Assembly (NCBI GenBank): GCA_900472625.1
Contig: UCIT01000060.1
Coordinates: 1 to 64,000 of the forward strand
Origin: Hyphomicrobiales bacterium
Lineage (GTDB): Bacteria > Pseudomonadota > Alphaproteobacteria > Rhizobiales > Rhizobiaceae
DNA: 64,000 nucleotides
Direction: 5' to 3'
Shown: positions 9,137 to 17,305 of the stretch, one piece after another
Layout of the letters: every line of letters starts with the position of its first letter
How positions within the stretch are numbered: position 1 is the stretch's first letter
Program-made: the position numbers and the translations under genes
Notes under the pieces: model-generated
Seen by the model: only the letters and a program-made list of their open reading frames with translations
What the model was told of the DNA's origin: nothing
Databases searched by the model: none

Positions 9137-9618
9137 TCATCCTTGTCTTGATCGGAGTCTCTCTTGCTTGGTCCGGACCTTCAGCACGTAAAGCACACCC
9201 AACTCAGCGGCCACTTTCTGGATCTTTTCAGCCTTCGCATTGAGCGCGAAAACGGAATGTCGCGCGATAACGAAAATTCCGGAAATTTTGGACATTCAGT
9301 GATCAATTCATCCGTCAGCTCATCGGCCAGGTGATCCTGCTCGGAGTCGCCGCTAACGTTGATACCTCCGGTTTCGGCCAGTGTTTGCATTCGATAGGCT
9401 ATATTGACCCCGTCGCCATGAATGGCTTCACCCTAAACCAATATGTCGCCAAGATTGACGCCAATCCGGAATTGCAGTTTCACGGCTTCGTTGGAAAATT
9501 CTGACGCGTCGCTTCCCTCGTCGATCCGGCTTAACCGGCCGTAACCGACGACGTCAGCAATCAAAATCGCTGCAAGACGGCACTCCATGCCTGCCTCGAT
9601 GTCGGCGTTGCCCATCAA
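9137..9618 (-). pseudogene. Remnant of class III adenylate/guanylate cyclase gene
   Basis: The minus strand encodes RLAAILIADVVGYGRLSR, the opening of a class III cyclase catalytic domain, then FRIGVNLGDILV. An in-frame TAG (about 9430) follows, then GEAIHGDGVNIAYRMQTLAETGGI in the same frame. Between the first two blocks the usual central part of the domain, about 40 residues, is missing. Near 9272-9276 a single-base loss shifts the frame: KFPEF continues in the next frame as VIARHSVFALNAKAEKIQ, matching the linker after the cyclase domain in TPR-containing rhizobial cyclases. Deletion, stop and frameshift together make this a clear pseudogene. Confidence 0.8.
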
Positions 9619-9769
9619 ATCGCAGCTTACCGCACGTTCATCCGCGAAGCCATCACATGCGTAGCTGCGAGGACGCCTCTACGGCGGCTTGACGGCGCCT
9701 GATATTTGAGAAATGCTAAGATGTCAGACCAATTCGCAAGGTCGACTGCCTATAAAAAACTGGGGAACC

Positions 9770-10492
9770 ATGAAGGCACCAAATCACGGCAGGCCGGCAA
9801 TCCGGCCACTCCCGACGATGGATCGCGCGCGTCAGGTGACCGATGCGCTGGCCGATTACGTCGAGGATGCACGCCTGCAGGCCGGCGACCGGCTTCCTGC
9901 AGAGCGTGAGCTGATGGCGGACCTGAGGGTTGGTCGATCGACGATACGCGAGGCGATTCGGCATTTTCAGGCACTCGGCGTGATCGAGACGCGCAAGGGT
10001 AGCGGCACCTATCTCCTGAAGCCGGTTTCGAAGGCCACGATCCACATGCCGCTCTCGCTGAATGCGACGGACCTGCGCAATGCATTGCTGCAGACGCTTG
10101 AGGTTCGCCGCGGCATCGAGTGCGAGGCCGGCATGGTGGCCGCGATGAAGCGCACACAGCAGGATCTTGTCATCATCGAGGAGAAGCTGAAAGAGATGGA
10201 GCGCGTCCATCTCGAGAAGGGCACGTCGGGACCCGAGGACCTTGCCTTTCACCTCGCGATCTATGACGCCAGCCACAATCCACTGTTCCGGCAGCTGCTG
10301 GAACAGATGCGCGAGACCTTCTGGCAATTCTGGCAACACCCGTTCGAGCGGCAGGATTTCGCCCGCCGCTCCTTTCCCTTTCACCGCACGCTCTTCAACG
10401 CGATCGTCGCCCAGGATTCCGAGGCCGCGCGCGAAGAGACACTGAAAATCCTCGCGGTCGTCGAGGAAGACATCAAGGAAATGTCCCAATGA
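9770..10492 (+). CDS. GntR-family regulator, FadR/FCD subfamily
   Basis: A 240-residue regulator. Residues about 20-80 form the GntR winged helix, with LPAERELMADLRVGRSTIREAIRHF and the wing RKGSGTYL. The rest is an all-helical FCD ligand-binding domain, including LEVRRGIECEAG and DLAFHLAIYDASHN, whose Asp/His pattern normally binds a metal and an organic acid. ATG 9770 was chosen because GGGGA precedes it; an upstream in-frame ATG at 9713 would add 19 unrelated residues. The stop overlaps the next start as ATGA, so the regulator is cotranscribed with the lyase and probably controls it and the following transporter. A GTCAGAC palindrome at 9723-9729 could be part of its own operator. Confidence 0.85.
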   Translation: MKAPNHGRPAIRPLPTMDRARQVTDALADYVEDARLQAGDRLPAERELMADLRVGRSTIREAIRHFQALGVIETRKGSGTYLLKPVSKATIHMPLSLNATDLRNALLQTLEVRRGIECEAGMVAAMKRTQQDLVIIEEKLKEMERVHLEKGTSGPEDLAFHLAIYDASHNPLFRQLLEQMRETFWQFWQHPFERQDFARRSFPFHRTLFNAIVAQDSEAAREETLKILAVVEEDIKEMSQ

Positions 10493-11655
10493 GCAACGGT
10501 TCCGATCCGTTCGAGTTCGCATCTCTGGCCACCGCGCATGATGACGGCAACTACGCCGAAGCCGTGGTGCCGCCGATCTTTCAGACGTCGCTGTTCACCT
10601 TCTCCGACTATGACGACATGATCGCCTCCTATCGCGGCGAGAAGGTACGGCCGATCTATACTCGCGGCCTCAATCCAACCGTGCGGATGTTCGAGGAAAT
10701 GCTGGCGAAGCTCGAGGGTGCCGAGGATGCGCTGGGCTTTGCCAGCGGCATGGCGGCGATCTCGTCGGCCGTGCTTGCCTTCGTCGAGCCGGGCGACCGC
10801 ATCGTTGCCGTCAAGCACGTCTATCCCGATGCCTTCCGCCTGTTCGGCACGATCCTGAAGCGGATGAAGGTCGAGGTCACCTATGTCGACGGTCGCGACG
10901 AGGAGGCGATCGCCAAGGCGCTGCCGGGTGCCAAGATCTTCTACATGGAGAGCCCGACCAGCTGGGTGATGGAGGCGCATGATGTCGGCGCGCTGGCCAA
11001 GCTCGCCAAGCAGCACGGTGTCGTCTCGATGATCGACAACAGCTGGGCGAGCCCGGTGTTCCAGCGGCCGCTGACGCTGGGTGTCGACCTCGTCATCCAC
11101 TCGGCCTCGAAATACCTCGGCGGGCACAGCGACGTCGTTGCCGGCGTGGTGGCCGGCTCGAAGGAGATTGTGGCGCGCGTCAAGGCTGAATCCTATCCCT
11201 ATCTCGGCGGTAAGCTGTCGCCTTTCGACGCCTGGCTGCTGATCCGTGGCATGCGCACGCTGCCGATCCGCATGAAGGCGCACGAGACCGCGGCGATGTC
11301 CATCGCCAAGCGCCTGCAGGAACTGGATGTGGTGGAAACTGTCTGCCACCCGGGCCTCGCCAATCGATTGCCGACAGGCCTAAACGGCACGTCGGGGCTG
11401 TTCTCATTCATCTTCCGCGAAGGCGTCGATATTCGCGCCTTCGCCGATCATCTCAAGCTCTTCAAACTGGGAGTGAGCTGGGGTGGCCATGAAAGCCTGA
11501 TCGTACCAGGCGAGGTCGTGCTTCAGCAGAAGGCACAGCCGAACTCCGCGCATACCTTCGGGATCCATGCGCGGTCCGTACGCCTCCATGTCGGCCTCGA
11601 AGGAACCGAGGCTCTGTGGAGGGATATCGAGGAGGCGCTCGCCGTCGCTTCGTAA
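10489..11655 (+). CDS. Cys/Met metabolism PLP-dependent lyase (trans-sulfuration family)
   Basis: A 388-residue fold-type I PLP enzyme of the cystathionine beta/gamma-lyase, methionine gamma-lyase and O-acylhomoserine sulfhydrylase family. Lys208 in SASKYLGGHSD binds PLP, Asp183 (MIDNSW) contacts the pyridine N, Tyr112 is the ring-stacking Tyr, and YTRGLNPT gives the Tyr/Arg of the neighbouring subunit. The start overlaps the gntR stop by 4 bp. Unusually it sits directly ahead of a MalEFGK-type importer, suggesting that the imported compound, or a product of it, is an amino-acid-like thioether or O-substituted homoserine. The exact reaction cannot be told from the sequence. Confidence 0.85.
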   Translation: MSNGSDPFEFASLATAHDDGNYAEAVVPPIFQTSLFTFSDYDDMIASYRGEKVRPIYTRGLNPTVRMFEEMLAKLEGAEDALGFASGMAAISSAVLAFVEPGDRIVAVKHVYPDAFRLFGTILKRMKVEVTYVDGRDEEAIAKALPGAKIFYMESPTSWVMEAHDVGALAKLAKQHGVVSMIDNSWASPVFQRPLTLGVDLVIHSASKYLGGHSDVVAGVVAGSKEIVARVKAESYPYLGGKLSPFDAWLLIRGMRTLPIRMKAHETAAMSIAKRLQELDVVETVCHPGLANRLPTGLNGTSGLFSFIFREGVDIRAFADHLKLFKLGVSWGGHESLIVPGEVVLQQKAQPNSAHTFGIHARSVRLHVGLEGTEALWRDIEEALAVAS

Positions 11656-11697
11656 GATTCAGAAACCGAGGAAAAAACCTGGAAGGGGGAACTGCGC

Positions 11698-12957
11698 ATG
11701 AAAAGACTGATCACCGCAACACTGCTCGCTACAATGATGGCCGGCACCGCCATGGCCGACACGACACTGAAACTGGTCGAGGTCATCACCAGCCCGGAAC
11801 GCACCGAAACGCTGAAGGCGATTGTCGGCAAGTTCGAGGCTGCCAATCCCGGCACCAAAGTCGATATCATCTCGCTGCCGTGGAACGAGGCGTTCCAGAA
11901 GTTCGCGACCATGGTCTCGGCCGGCGACACGCCTGACGTCATGGAAATGCCGGATACCTGGCTCTCGCTTTACGCCAACAATGGCATGCTGGAGAGCCTC
12001 GAGCCCTATCTTGCGAAGTGGGAGCATACAGCCGGCCTTACGCCGCGCGCCCTGGAACTCGGCCGCGACATCAAGAACACCGCCTACATGCTGCCCTACG
12101 GCTTCTATCTGCGCGCGCTGTTCTACAACAAGAACCTCTTCAAGGAAGCCGGCGTCGCTGCGCCGCCGAAGACGATGGACGAATTCGTCGCCGCCTCCGA
12201 GAAGGTGGCGAAGCTTCCGGGCAAATCCGGCTACTGCCTGCGCGGTGGTCCGGGCGGCCTGAACGGCTGGGTGATGTTCGGCGCGACGATGGCCGGCTCC
12301 AACAAGTTCTTCAACGACGACGGTACCTCGACGATGAACAGCGAAGGCTGGGCGAAGGGTCTGGAGTGGGTCGTCGATCTCTACAAGATGGGTCTGGCGC
12401 CCAAGGATAGCGTCAACTGGGGCTTCAACGAGACCGTCGCCGGCTTCTATTCAGGCACCTGCGCGATGCTCGACCAGGATCCGGATGCCCTGATCGCGGT
12501 TGCCCAGCGGATGAAGCCCGAAGATTTCGGCGTCACCAAGATGCCGGTCGGTCCGAGCGGCAAGGGCTTCACCACGATCGGCTTCGCGGGTTGGTCAATG
12601 TTCACCACCAGCCAGAACAAGGACCTGTCCTGGAAGTTGATCGAGACGCTGGAATCGCCTGAGGGCAACATCGAGTGGAACAAGCGCACCGGCGCACTGC
12701 CGGTGCACACCTCCGCCGAGAAGGACCCGTTCTACGCCAGCGAGCAGTTCAAGGGCTGGTTCGATGAACTGGCGGACCCGAACATCGTTCCAACAGTGAT
12801 GCCGACTTACCTTGAGGAATTCGCCTTCTTCAAGGATTCGCTCGCTATCAAGACGACGCAGCAGGCGCTCCTTGGCGATATCACGCCCAAGGAGCTGGCT
12901 GATCAGTGGGCAGACTATCTGACAAAGGCTCAGCAGAAGTATCTCGCGAAGAAGTAA
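11698..12957 (+). CDS. ABC transporter substrate-binding protein, sugar type (MalE/UgpB-like)
   Basis: A 419-residue extracellular solute-binding protein of family 1. Residues 1-20 are a signal peptide ending TAMA-D. The mature part has KFEAANPGTKVDIISLPWNE and DTPDVMEMPDTW near the N-terminus and TIGFAGWSMFT in lobe 2, as in carbohydrate and glycerol-phosphate binders. It is first of four transporter genes. The hairpin and mosaic repeat after its stop separate it from the permeases, typical of binding proteins made in excess. Probable ligands are oligosaccharides, polyols or glycosides, but the lyase upstream hints at something less usual. Confidence 0.9.
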   Translation: MKRLITATLLATMMAGTAMADTTLKLVEVITSPERTETLKAIVGKFEAANPGTKVDIISLPWNEAFQKFATMVSAGDTPDVMEMPDTWLSLYANNGMLESLEPYLAKWEHTAGLTPRALELGRDIKNTAYMLPYGFYLRALFYNKNLFKEAGVAAPPKTMDEFVAASEKVAKLPGKSGYCLRGGPGGLNGWVMFGATMAGSNKFFNDDGTSTMNSEGWAKGLEWVVDLYKMGLAPKDSVNWGFNETVAGFYSGTCAMLDQDPDALIAVAQRMKPEDFGVTKMPVGPSGKGFTTIGFAGWSMFTTSQNKDLSWKLIETLESPEGNIEWNKRTGALPVHTSAEKDPFYASEQFKGWFDELADPNIVPTVMPTYLEEFAFFKDSLAIKTTQQALLGDITPKELADQWADYLTKAQQKYLAKK

Positions 12958-12964
12958 GCGGACA

Positions 12965-12989
12965 GAGGGGCCGGCACTCGTGGCCCCTC
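12965..12989 (+). other. Intercistronic hairpin after binding-protein gene
   Basis: Perfect 8-bp arms GAGGGGCC and GGCCCCTC with a 9-nt loop, 7 nt after the stop of the binding-protein gene. There is no T-run, so it more likely stabilises the upstream mRNA or attenuates than fully terminates. Confidence 0.55.
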
Positions 12990-12994
12990 CTCCC

Positions 12995-13128
12995 AGGCGC
13001 AACTTGTTGCGCCTGACATGCCGGCACCTTCTCCCCCGTGGGAGAAGGGGTTTCGCGGCAACGTCTCCGTTCCCTTCTCCCCCAGGGGAGAGGGTGGCCC
13101 GCAGGGTTCAAGTGCAACTTGTTGCACT
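12995..13128. repeat. Mosaic of four palindromes (RIME-like intergenic element)
   Basis: Four inverted repeats in A-B-B'-A' order. A: AGGCGCAACTTGTTGCGCCT at 12995-13014. B: CCTTCTCCC/GGGAGAAGG with loop CCGT at 13027-13048. B': the related CCCTTCTCCCC/GGGGAGAGGG with one bulge at 13072-13094. A': AGTGCAACTTGTTGCACT at 13111-13128. A and A' share the core GCAACTTGTTGC. The layout resembles the intergenic mosaic elements known from Rhizobium and Sinorhizobium. It lies inside an operon between the binding-protein and permease genes. Confidence 0.65.
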
Positions 13129-13189
13129 GTGGATGAGGGGGCTGCGCGCGTTGAAGCCGCTGTATATCTTAACACGAAAGCCGTACCCG

Positions 13190-14125
13190 ATGACCATGAC
13201 CGCTGACAGGTTCGACAGTCGCCGCGATCGCAGGACGTGGCTGAGACGCCTTGCCGATGCCTCGGAACCTTATCTCTACAGCGCGCCCTCGCTGATCCTG
13301 ATCATCGCGGTGATGCTGGTACCGCTTGTCATCGGCGTGTCCTATGCGTTCCGCGATATTCAACTGCTGAACCCGCTCTCCGGCGGCTTTGTCGGTCTCG
13401 ACCATTTTCGCGAACTCTCACAGGACGCTGCCTTCTATGGCGCGCTGAAGAACACCCTGTTGTGGACCGGTGCATCCGTCGTGTTGCAGTTCATCTTCGG
13501 CCTGATCCTCGCCCTACTGCTCGACAAGCCCTTCTGGGGCCGCGGCCTCGTACAGGCGTTGGTTTTCCTTCCATGGGCCGTGCCCTCGTTTCTTGCCGGG
13601 CTCAACTGGGCGTGGCTGTTCAACCCGGTGATCGGGCCGATCCCGCATTGGCTCTATGCGCTAGGATTGATGAACGAGCCCGGCAACATTCTTTCGGATC
13701 CGCATTACGCCATGTGGGGGCCGATCATCGCCAACGTCTGGTGGGGCATTCCATTTTTCGCCATCACCCTGCTCGCGGCCCTGCAGGCGATCCCGCGCGA
13801 CCTCTATGAGGCCGCCTCGATCGACGGCGCCACCTGGTTCCAGCGGTTCCGGTCGATCACGCTGCCGTTCCTGGCGCCGACAATCGCCATCACCGTGCTG
13901 TTGCGCACCGTCTGGGTCTCCAACTTCGCCGATCTCATCGTCGTCATGACCGGCGGCGGTCCGGCGGACCGGACGCAGATCGTTGCCAGCTACATCTTCA
14001 CCCAGGCCTTCAAGCGGCTCGATTTCGGCTATGCCTCGGCGATCGCGCTGGTGTTGCTGGTGCTGCTGCTTGGCTACTCCATGCTGATCATCCTGCTGCG
14101 GCAGACCCTGCTGAACAAGGATTGA
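13190..14125 (+). CDS. ABC transporter permease, MalF/UgpA type
   Basis: A 311-residue inner-membrane protein with about six hydrophobic segments, the first around PSLILIIAVMLVPLVIGVSY. The EAA loop EAASIDGATWFQRFRSITLP lies in the C-terminal third. Start ATG 13190 (or 13196) follows the repeat region; the frame is open further upstream through the palindromes, but that part encodes nothing permease-like. It pairs with the permease 3 bp downstream. Confidence 0.88.
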   Translation: MTMTADRFDSRRDRRTWLRRLADASEPYLYSAPSLILIIAVMLVPLVIGVSYAFRDIQLLNPLSGGFVGLDHFRELSQDAAFYGALKNTLLWTGASVVLQFIFGLILALLLDKPFWGRGLVQALVFLPWAVPSFLAGLNWAWLFNPVIGPIPHWLYALGLMNEPGNILSDPHYAMWGPIIANVWWGIPFFAITLLAALQAIPRDLYEAASIDGATWFQRFRSITLPFLAPTIAITVLLRTVWVSNFADLIVVMTGGGPADRTQIVASYIFTQAFKRLDFGYASAIALVLLVLLLGYSMLIILLRQTLLNKD

Positions 14126-14128
14126 GCC

Positions 14129-14959
14129 ATGAGGCGATCTATCATCCCCACCATCGCGCATCGCCTGGCGATCCTGTGCTACATCGTCTTTGCGTTGTTC
14201 CCGCTGTTCTGGCTCTTGAAGGTTTCCGTAACCCCAAACGACCTTCTTTATTCCGAAGGCGTCCGGATGTGGCCATCGCGCACCACCTGGGAGCACTATA
14301 CCTTCGTCATCGAGCACAGCGCCTTCCCGACATTCTTCAAGAACAGCCTGATCGTCGCTGGCTCCACGGCAATCGTGGTAACGATCTGCGCCTCGCTCTC
14401 GGGCTATGCCCTGTCACGGTTTAATTTCCGGGCGAAATACTGGATCGTCGCACTCATGCTGCTGACGCAGATGTTCCCGCTGGTCATGCTGGTGGCGCCT
14501 ATCTTTAAGATTATGACGCCGCTGCACCTGACCAACAGCCTCACCGGCCTCGTCGTCGTCTACACCGCCTTCAACGTCCCCTTCGCCACCTTCCTCATGC
14601 AGTCCTTCTTCGACGGCATCCCGAAGGATCTCGAAGAGGCGGCAATGATCGACGGCGCGACGCAGTTCACCGCGTTCCGCCAGATCATCCTGCCGCTGAC
14701 GCTGCCTGGCATTGCCGCGACGCTCGGCTTTGTCTTCACGGCGGCTTGGAGCGAACTGCTGTTCGCTCTGATGCTGATCAACGGCAACGACGCGGCAACC
14801 TTCCCAGTCGGACTTCTGACCTTTGTCGGCAAATTCTCGGTCGATTTCGGGCAGATGATGGCAGCGGGTGTTCTTGCGCTCATTCCAGCCGGTCTCTTCT
14901 TCCTTCTCATCCAGCGTTATCTCGTCCAGGGCCTGACGGCCGGCGCGGTCAAGGGTTAA
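14129..14959 (+). CDS. ABC transporter permease, MalG/UgpE type
   Basis: A 276-residue inner-membrane protein with a standard MalG topology. The N-terminal segment around LAILCYIVFALFPLFWLLKV is followed by a periplasmic stretch, then five more hydrophobic segments. The EAA loop EEAAMIDGATQFTAFRQIILP contacts the ATPase. It starts 3 bp after the MalF-type gene, and its stop lies 4 bp before the ATPase start, so all three are translated from one message. Confidence 0.9.
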   Translation: MRRSIIPTIAHRLAILCYIVFALFPLFWLLKVSVTPNDLLYSEGVRMWPSRTTWEHYTFVIEHSAFPTFFKNSLIVAGSTAIVVTICASLSGYALSRFNFRAKYWIVALMLLTQMFPLVMLVAPIFKIMTPLHLTNSLTGLVVVYTAFNVPFATFLMQSFFDGIPKDLEEAAMIDGATQFTAFRQIILPLTLPGIAATLGFVFTAAWSELLFALMLINGNDAATFPVGLLTFVGKFSVDFGQMMAAGVLALIPAGLFFLLIQRYLVQGLTAGAVKG

Positions 14960-14963
14960 TCAC

Positions 14964-16022
14964 ATGGCATCGATCGATATCCAGAACGTCAAGAAGTCCT
15001 ACGGCCACGTCCAGGTCCTGCAGAACGTCGAGCTGAAGATTGAGGACGGCGAGTTCGTCGTGCTCGTCGGCCCGTCCGGCTGCGGCAAGTCCACCCTGCT
15101 CAGGATGATCGCCGGCCTCGAAGAGGTCACGGAAGGCGAGATCCGGATTGCCGGGAACCGTGTCAACGAACTGCACCCGAAGGATCGCGACATCGCAATG
15201 GTTTTCCAGTCCTATGCGCTCTATCCGCATATGAACGTCGCCGGCAACATGAGCTACAGCCTCAAACTCCGGAAGACGGCCAAGGAAAAGATCGCCAGCG
15301 CCGTCGGCGCCGCCGCGTCGAAGCTTGGCCTCGATCCGCTGCTTGAACGACGCCCGAAAGCGCTTTCCGGCGGCCAACGCCAGCGCGTCGCCATGGGCCG
15401 CGCCATCGTGCGCCAGCCGAAGGCCTTCCTGTTCGACGAGCCACTGTCGAACCTCGATGCCCGCCTGCGTGAGCAGATGCGCGCCGAGATCAAGAAACTG
15501 CATGGCGACCTGAAGGCGACTTCGATCTACGTGACCCACGACCAGATCGAAGCGATGACGCTGGCGGACCGGATCGTTGCCATGCATGGCGGGGTGGTGC
15601 AGCAAGTCGGCAGTCCGCTGGAGCTCTACGATCGCCCCGCCAATCTCTTCGTCGCCGGCTTCATCGGCTCACCGGGCATGAATTTTTCCGAGGCTACCTA
15701 CGCAGGCGGCAACGTCAAGCTGAAGGACGGAACCGTTGTCCCCTTGGCTCAGCCGCTGTCATTGGTGGACGGCGACGTCGTGACGCTGGGCATTCGCCCG
15801 GAGCACGTGGTGATGACGCAAGATGGCCCCGGCATGAGCGCCAATGTCGAGCTTATCGAGCCCACCGGCTTCGGCATCATCCTGCATCTGTCACTGCACG
15901 GACTTCCGTTCAAGATCTTTACGCAGAGTCGAGACGCACTGACGGCGGGGCCGGAGGTGAAGGTGTCTTTCCCGGCGCAGCATCTGCACGTTTTCGGTAG
16001 CGACGGCAATCGGGTCAGCTGA
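14964..16022 (+). CDS. ABC transporter ATP-binding protein, MalK/UgpC type
   Basis: A 352-residue ATPase of the sugar-importer CUT1 class: Walker [10 protein letters not shown], signature [16 protein letters not shown], Walker [11 protein letters not shown], switch His in VTHDQIEAM, and a C-terminal TOBE/OB regulatory domain (LGIRPEHV). It completes the importer that starts at 11698. Its last 8 bases overlap the end of a truncated oligopeptide ATPase gene on the opposite strand, a sign that the region behind it has been rearranged. Confidence 0.92.
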   Translation: MASIDIQNVKKSYGHVQVLQNVELKIEDGEFVVLVGPSGCGKSTLLRMIAGLEEVTEGEIRIAGNRVNELHPKDRDIAMVFQSYALYPHMNVAGNMSYSLKLRKTAKEKIASAVGAAASKLGLDPLLERRPKALSGGQRQRVAMGRAIVRQPKAFLFDEPLSNLDARLREQMRAEIKKLHGDLKATSIYVTHDQIEAMTLADRIVAMHGGVVQQVGSPLELYDRPANLFVAGFIGSPGMNFSEATYAGGNVKLKDGTVVPLAQPLSLVDGDVVTLGIRPEHVVMTQDGPGMSANVELIEPTGFGIILHLSLHGLPFKIFTQSRDALTAGPEVKVSFPAQHLHVFGSDGNRVS

Positions 16023-16737
16023 CGCGCTGACGCTTTCGGTCATGGCCATAAGCAAGATCATCGATTGCCGAAGCATCTAAGCCTCCAGTCTGGTCGACTT
16101 TGCCTACATCGCCTTGCTCTGTGATCGCTCCATCGCGCATCACCACGATCCGATCAGAAATAAATCGAACAACCGACATGTCATGAGAGATGAACAGATA
16201 TGTCAGACCGAGCTCACTCTTCAGATCGGCGAGAAGATTGAGGATTTGGGCCTGAATGGAAACGTCGAGAGCCGATGTCGGCTCATCAAGGATAACAAGT
16301 TCAGGGCGCAGGATCAGTGCGCGCGCAATCGCGATCCGCTGCCGTTGCCCACCGGAGAATTCGTGTGGCAGCCGTGAAGCAGCGCTGGAGGGCAAAGATA
16401 CCTCGTCCAGACTTTTGAGAATGCGTTTGCGACGATCGGCGGAGGATTGGACCCCATTCGCGTTGAGGATGCCGTAAAGAATCGTATTGACAGAATGTCG
16501 AGCGTTGAGCGATGCGAACGGGTCCTGAAAAACCATCTGAAGCCGTTTCCGATGAGGCCGCATCTGCGACGCAGAGAGGCCGGAAATCCTGTCTCCTCCA
16601 AGCGAGATCACACCGTTATCCGGCGCAACCAATCCCATGATGGCGCGTGATAGTGTTGACTTCCCGCAACCTGATTCACCGACGAGGCCAACGGTCGATC
16701 CTCTGTTTATTGTCAGCGTCACTGCATCGACGGCGTT
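16015..16737 (-). pseudogene. Truncated oligopeptide ABC transporter ATPase (DppF/OppF type)
   Basis: About 240 codons covering the core of a peptide-importer ATPase: [54 protein letters not shown] and FISHDMSVV. The N-terminal 35-50 residues before AVDAVTLTIN are missing; an in-frame TAA at 16738-16740 precedes the remaining part. The C-terminus stops after VMRDGAITEQGDV and lacks the usual PYT-R-LL tail. No partner permease or binding-protein gene lies next to it. A GTG at 16722 could start a shortened product, but the loss at both ends points to a remnant. Confidence 0.7.
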
Positions 16738-17305
16738 TTATTGCCGGACCGAAGGAATGAGTATGCGTTTTGACCTGAAATTTTGGAAAATTTGGCTATT
16801 CGTGTACCGACTTGTGGGGTCGTGCCAAATCAGAGAACTGTATTGTCAGCAACTAACGTGCCAAGCACTGATTTTGGCTACCGCTTTAGCACTGTACGCT
16901 GCAATCAATATGATTGCGGGTTCCTGGATATAGAAGAACGGCAGCGCAACGATGTTATCGAGCATCGGTTACGTCAGATGCATACTCAGGAACTGTCAAC
17001 GTCGGCCACGGTGCAGGAGCCAACGTTTGTTGTCCCCGTGAACCGTCGAGTTCGTGTTGCCACATGCGGTCCTAGTCAGCCTGGATAGCGGTGCTTGCAA
17101 GGGGTATGGATGGCGGCGGTGTCTGGCGTGTGCCGGGCAAGATCATAAACAGCCTTCCGCGTCAGCGTTACCGCCATTCCCGCGAAATCTTCGATGAGAC
17201 TAAGCTGAAAGGCAAGAATGTCGGCTATCAAGCTCCTGCCAACTCAGATGATGGCAGGAGCTTGATAGCTTGCGCCCAGAAGACGCCGACGCCGAGATCT
17301 ATCGA
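16738..17305. other. Degenerate stretch without a recognisable intact gene
   Basis: About 570 bp of lower coding quality between two gene remnants. One short plus-strand piece around 17180-17235 reads ETKLKGKNVGYQAPANSDD, similar to the LKGK-x-VGY block of SsuA/NMT1-type binding proteins, and may be a fossil of such a gene. Nothing else is recognisable. A long hairpin lies at 17224-17269. Confidence 0.4.
17224..17269. repeat. 17-bp perfect inverted repeat (long hairpin)
   Basis: Arms GCTATCAAGCTCCTGCC (17224-17240) and its exact complement at 17253-17269 flank a 12-nt loop. The stem is longer than normal bacterial terminators and has no T-run. It is 37 bp beyond the stop of the SDR gene, so it could cap that transcript, or it may be a scar or end of a lost mobile element. 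Confidence 0.6.

Noticed and set aside
12958-13189. Possibility that the palindromes are a CRISPR array
   Set aside because: Only two repeat types, each palindromic, in nested order with no regular spacers and no cas genes.
13650-14317. Minus-strand open frame of 218 codons opposite the two MalFG-type permease genes
   Set aside because: Spans two genes on the other strand and is rich in Asp/Gly/Arg without domain character.
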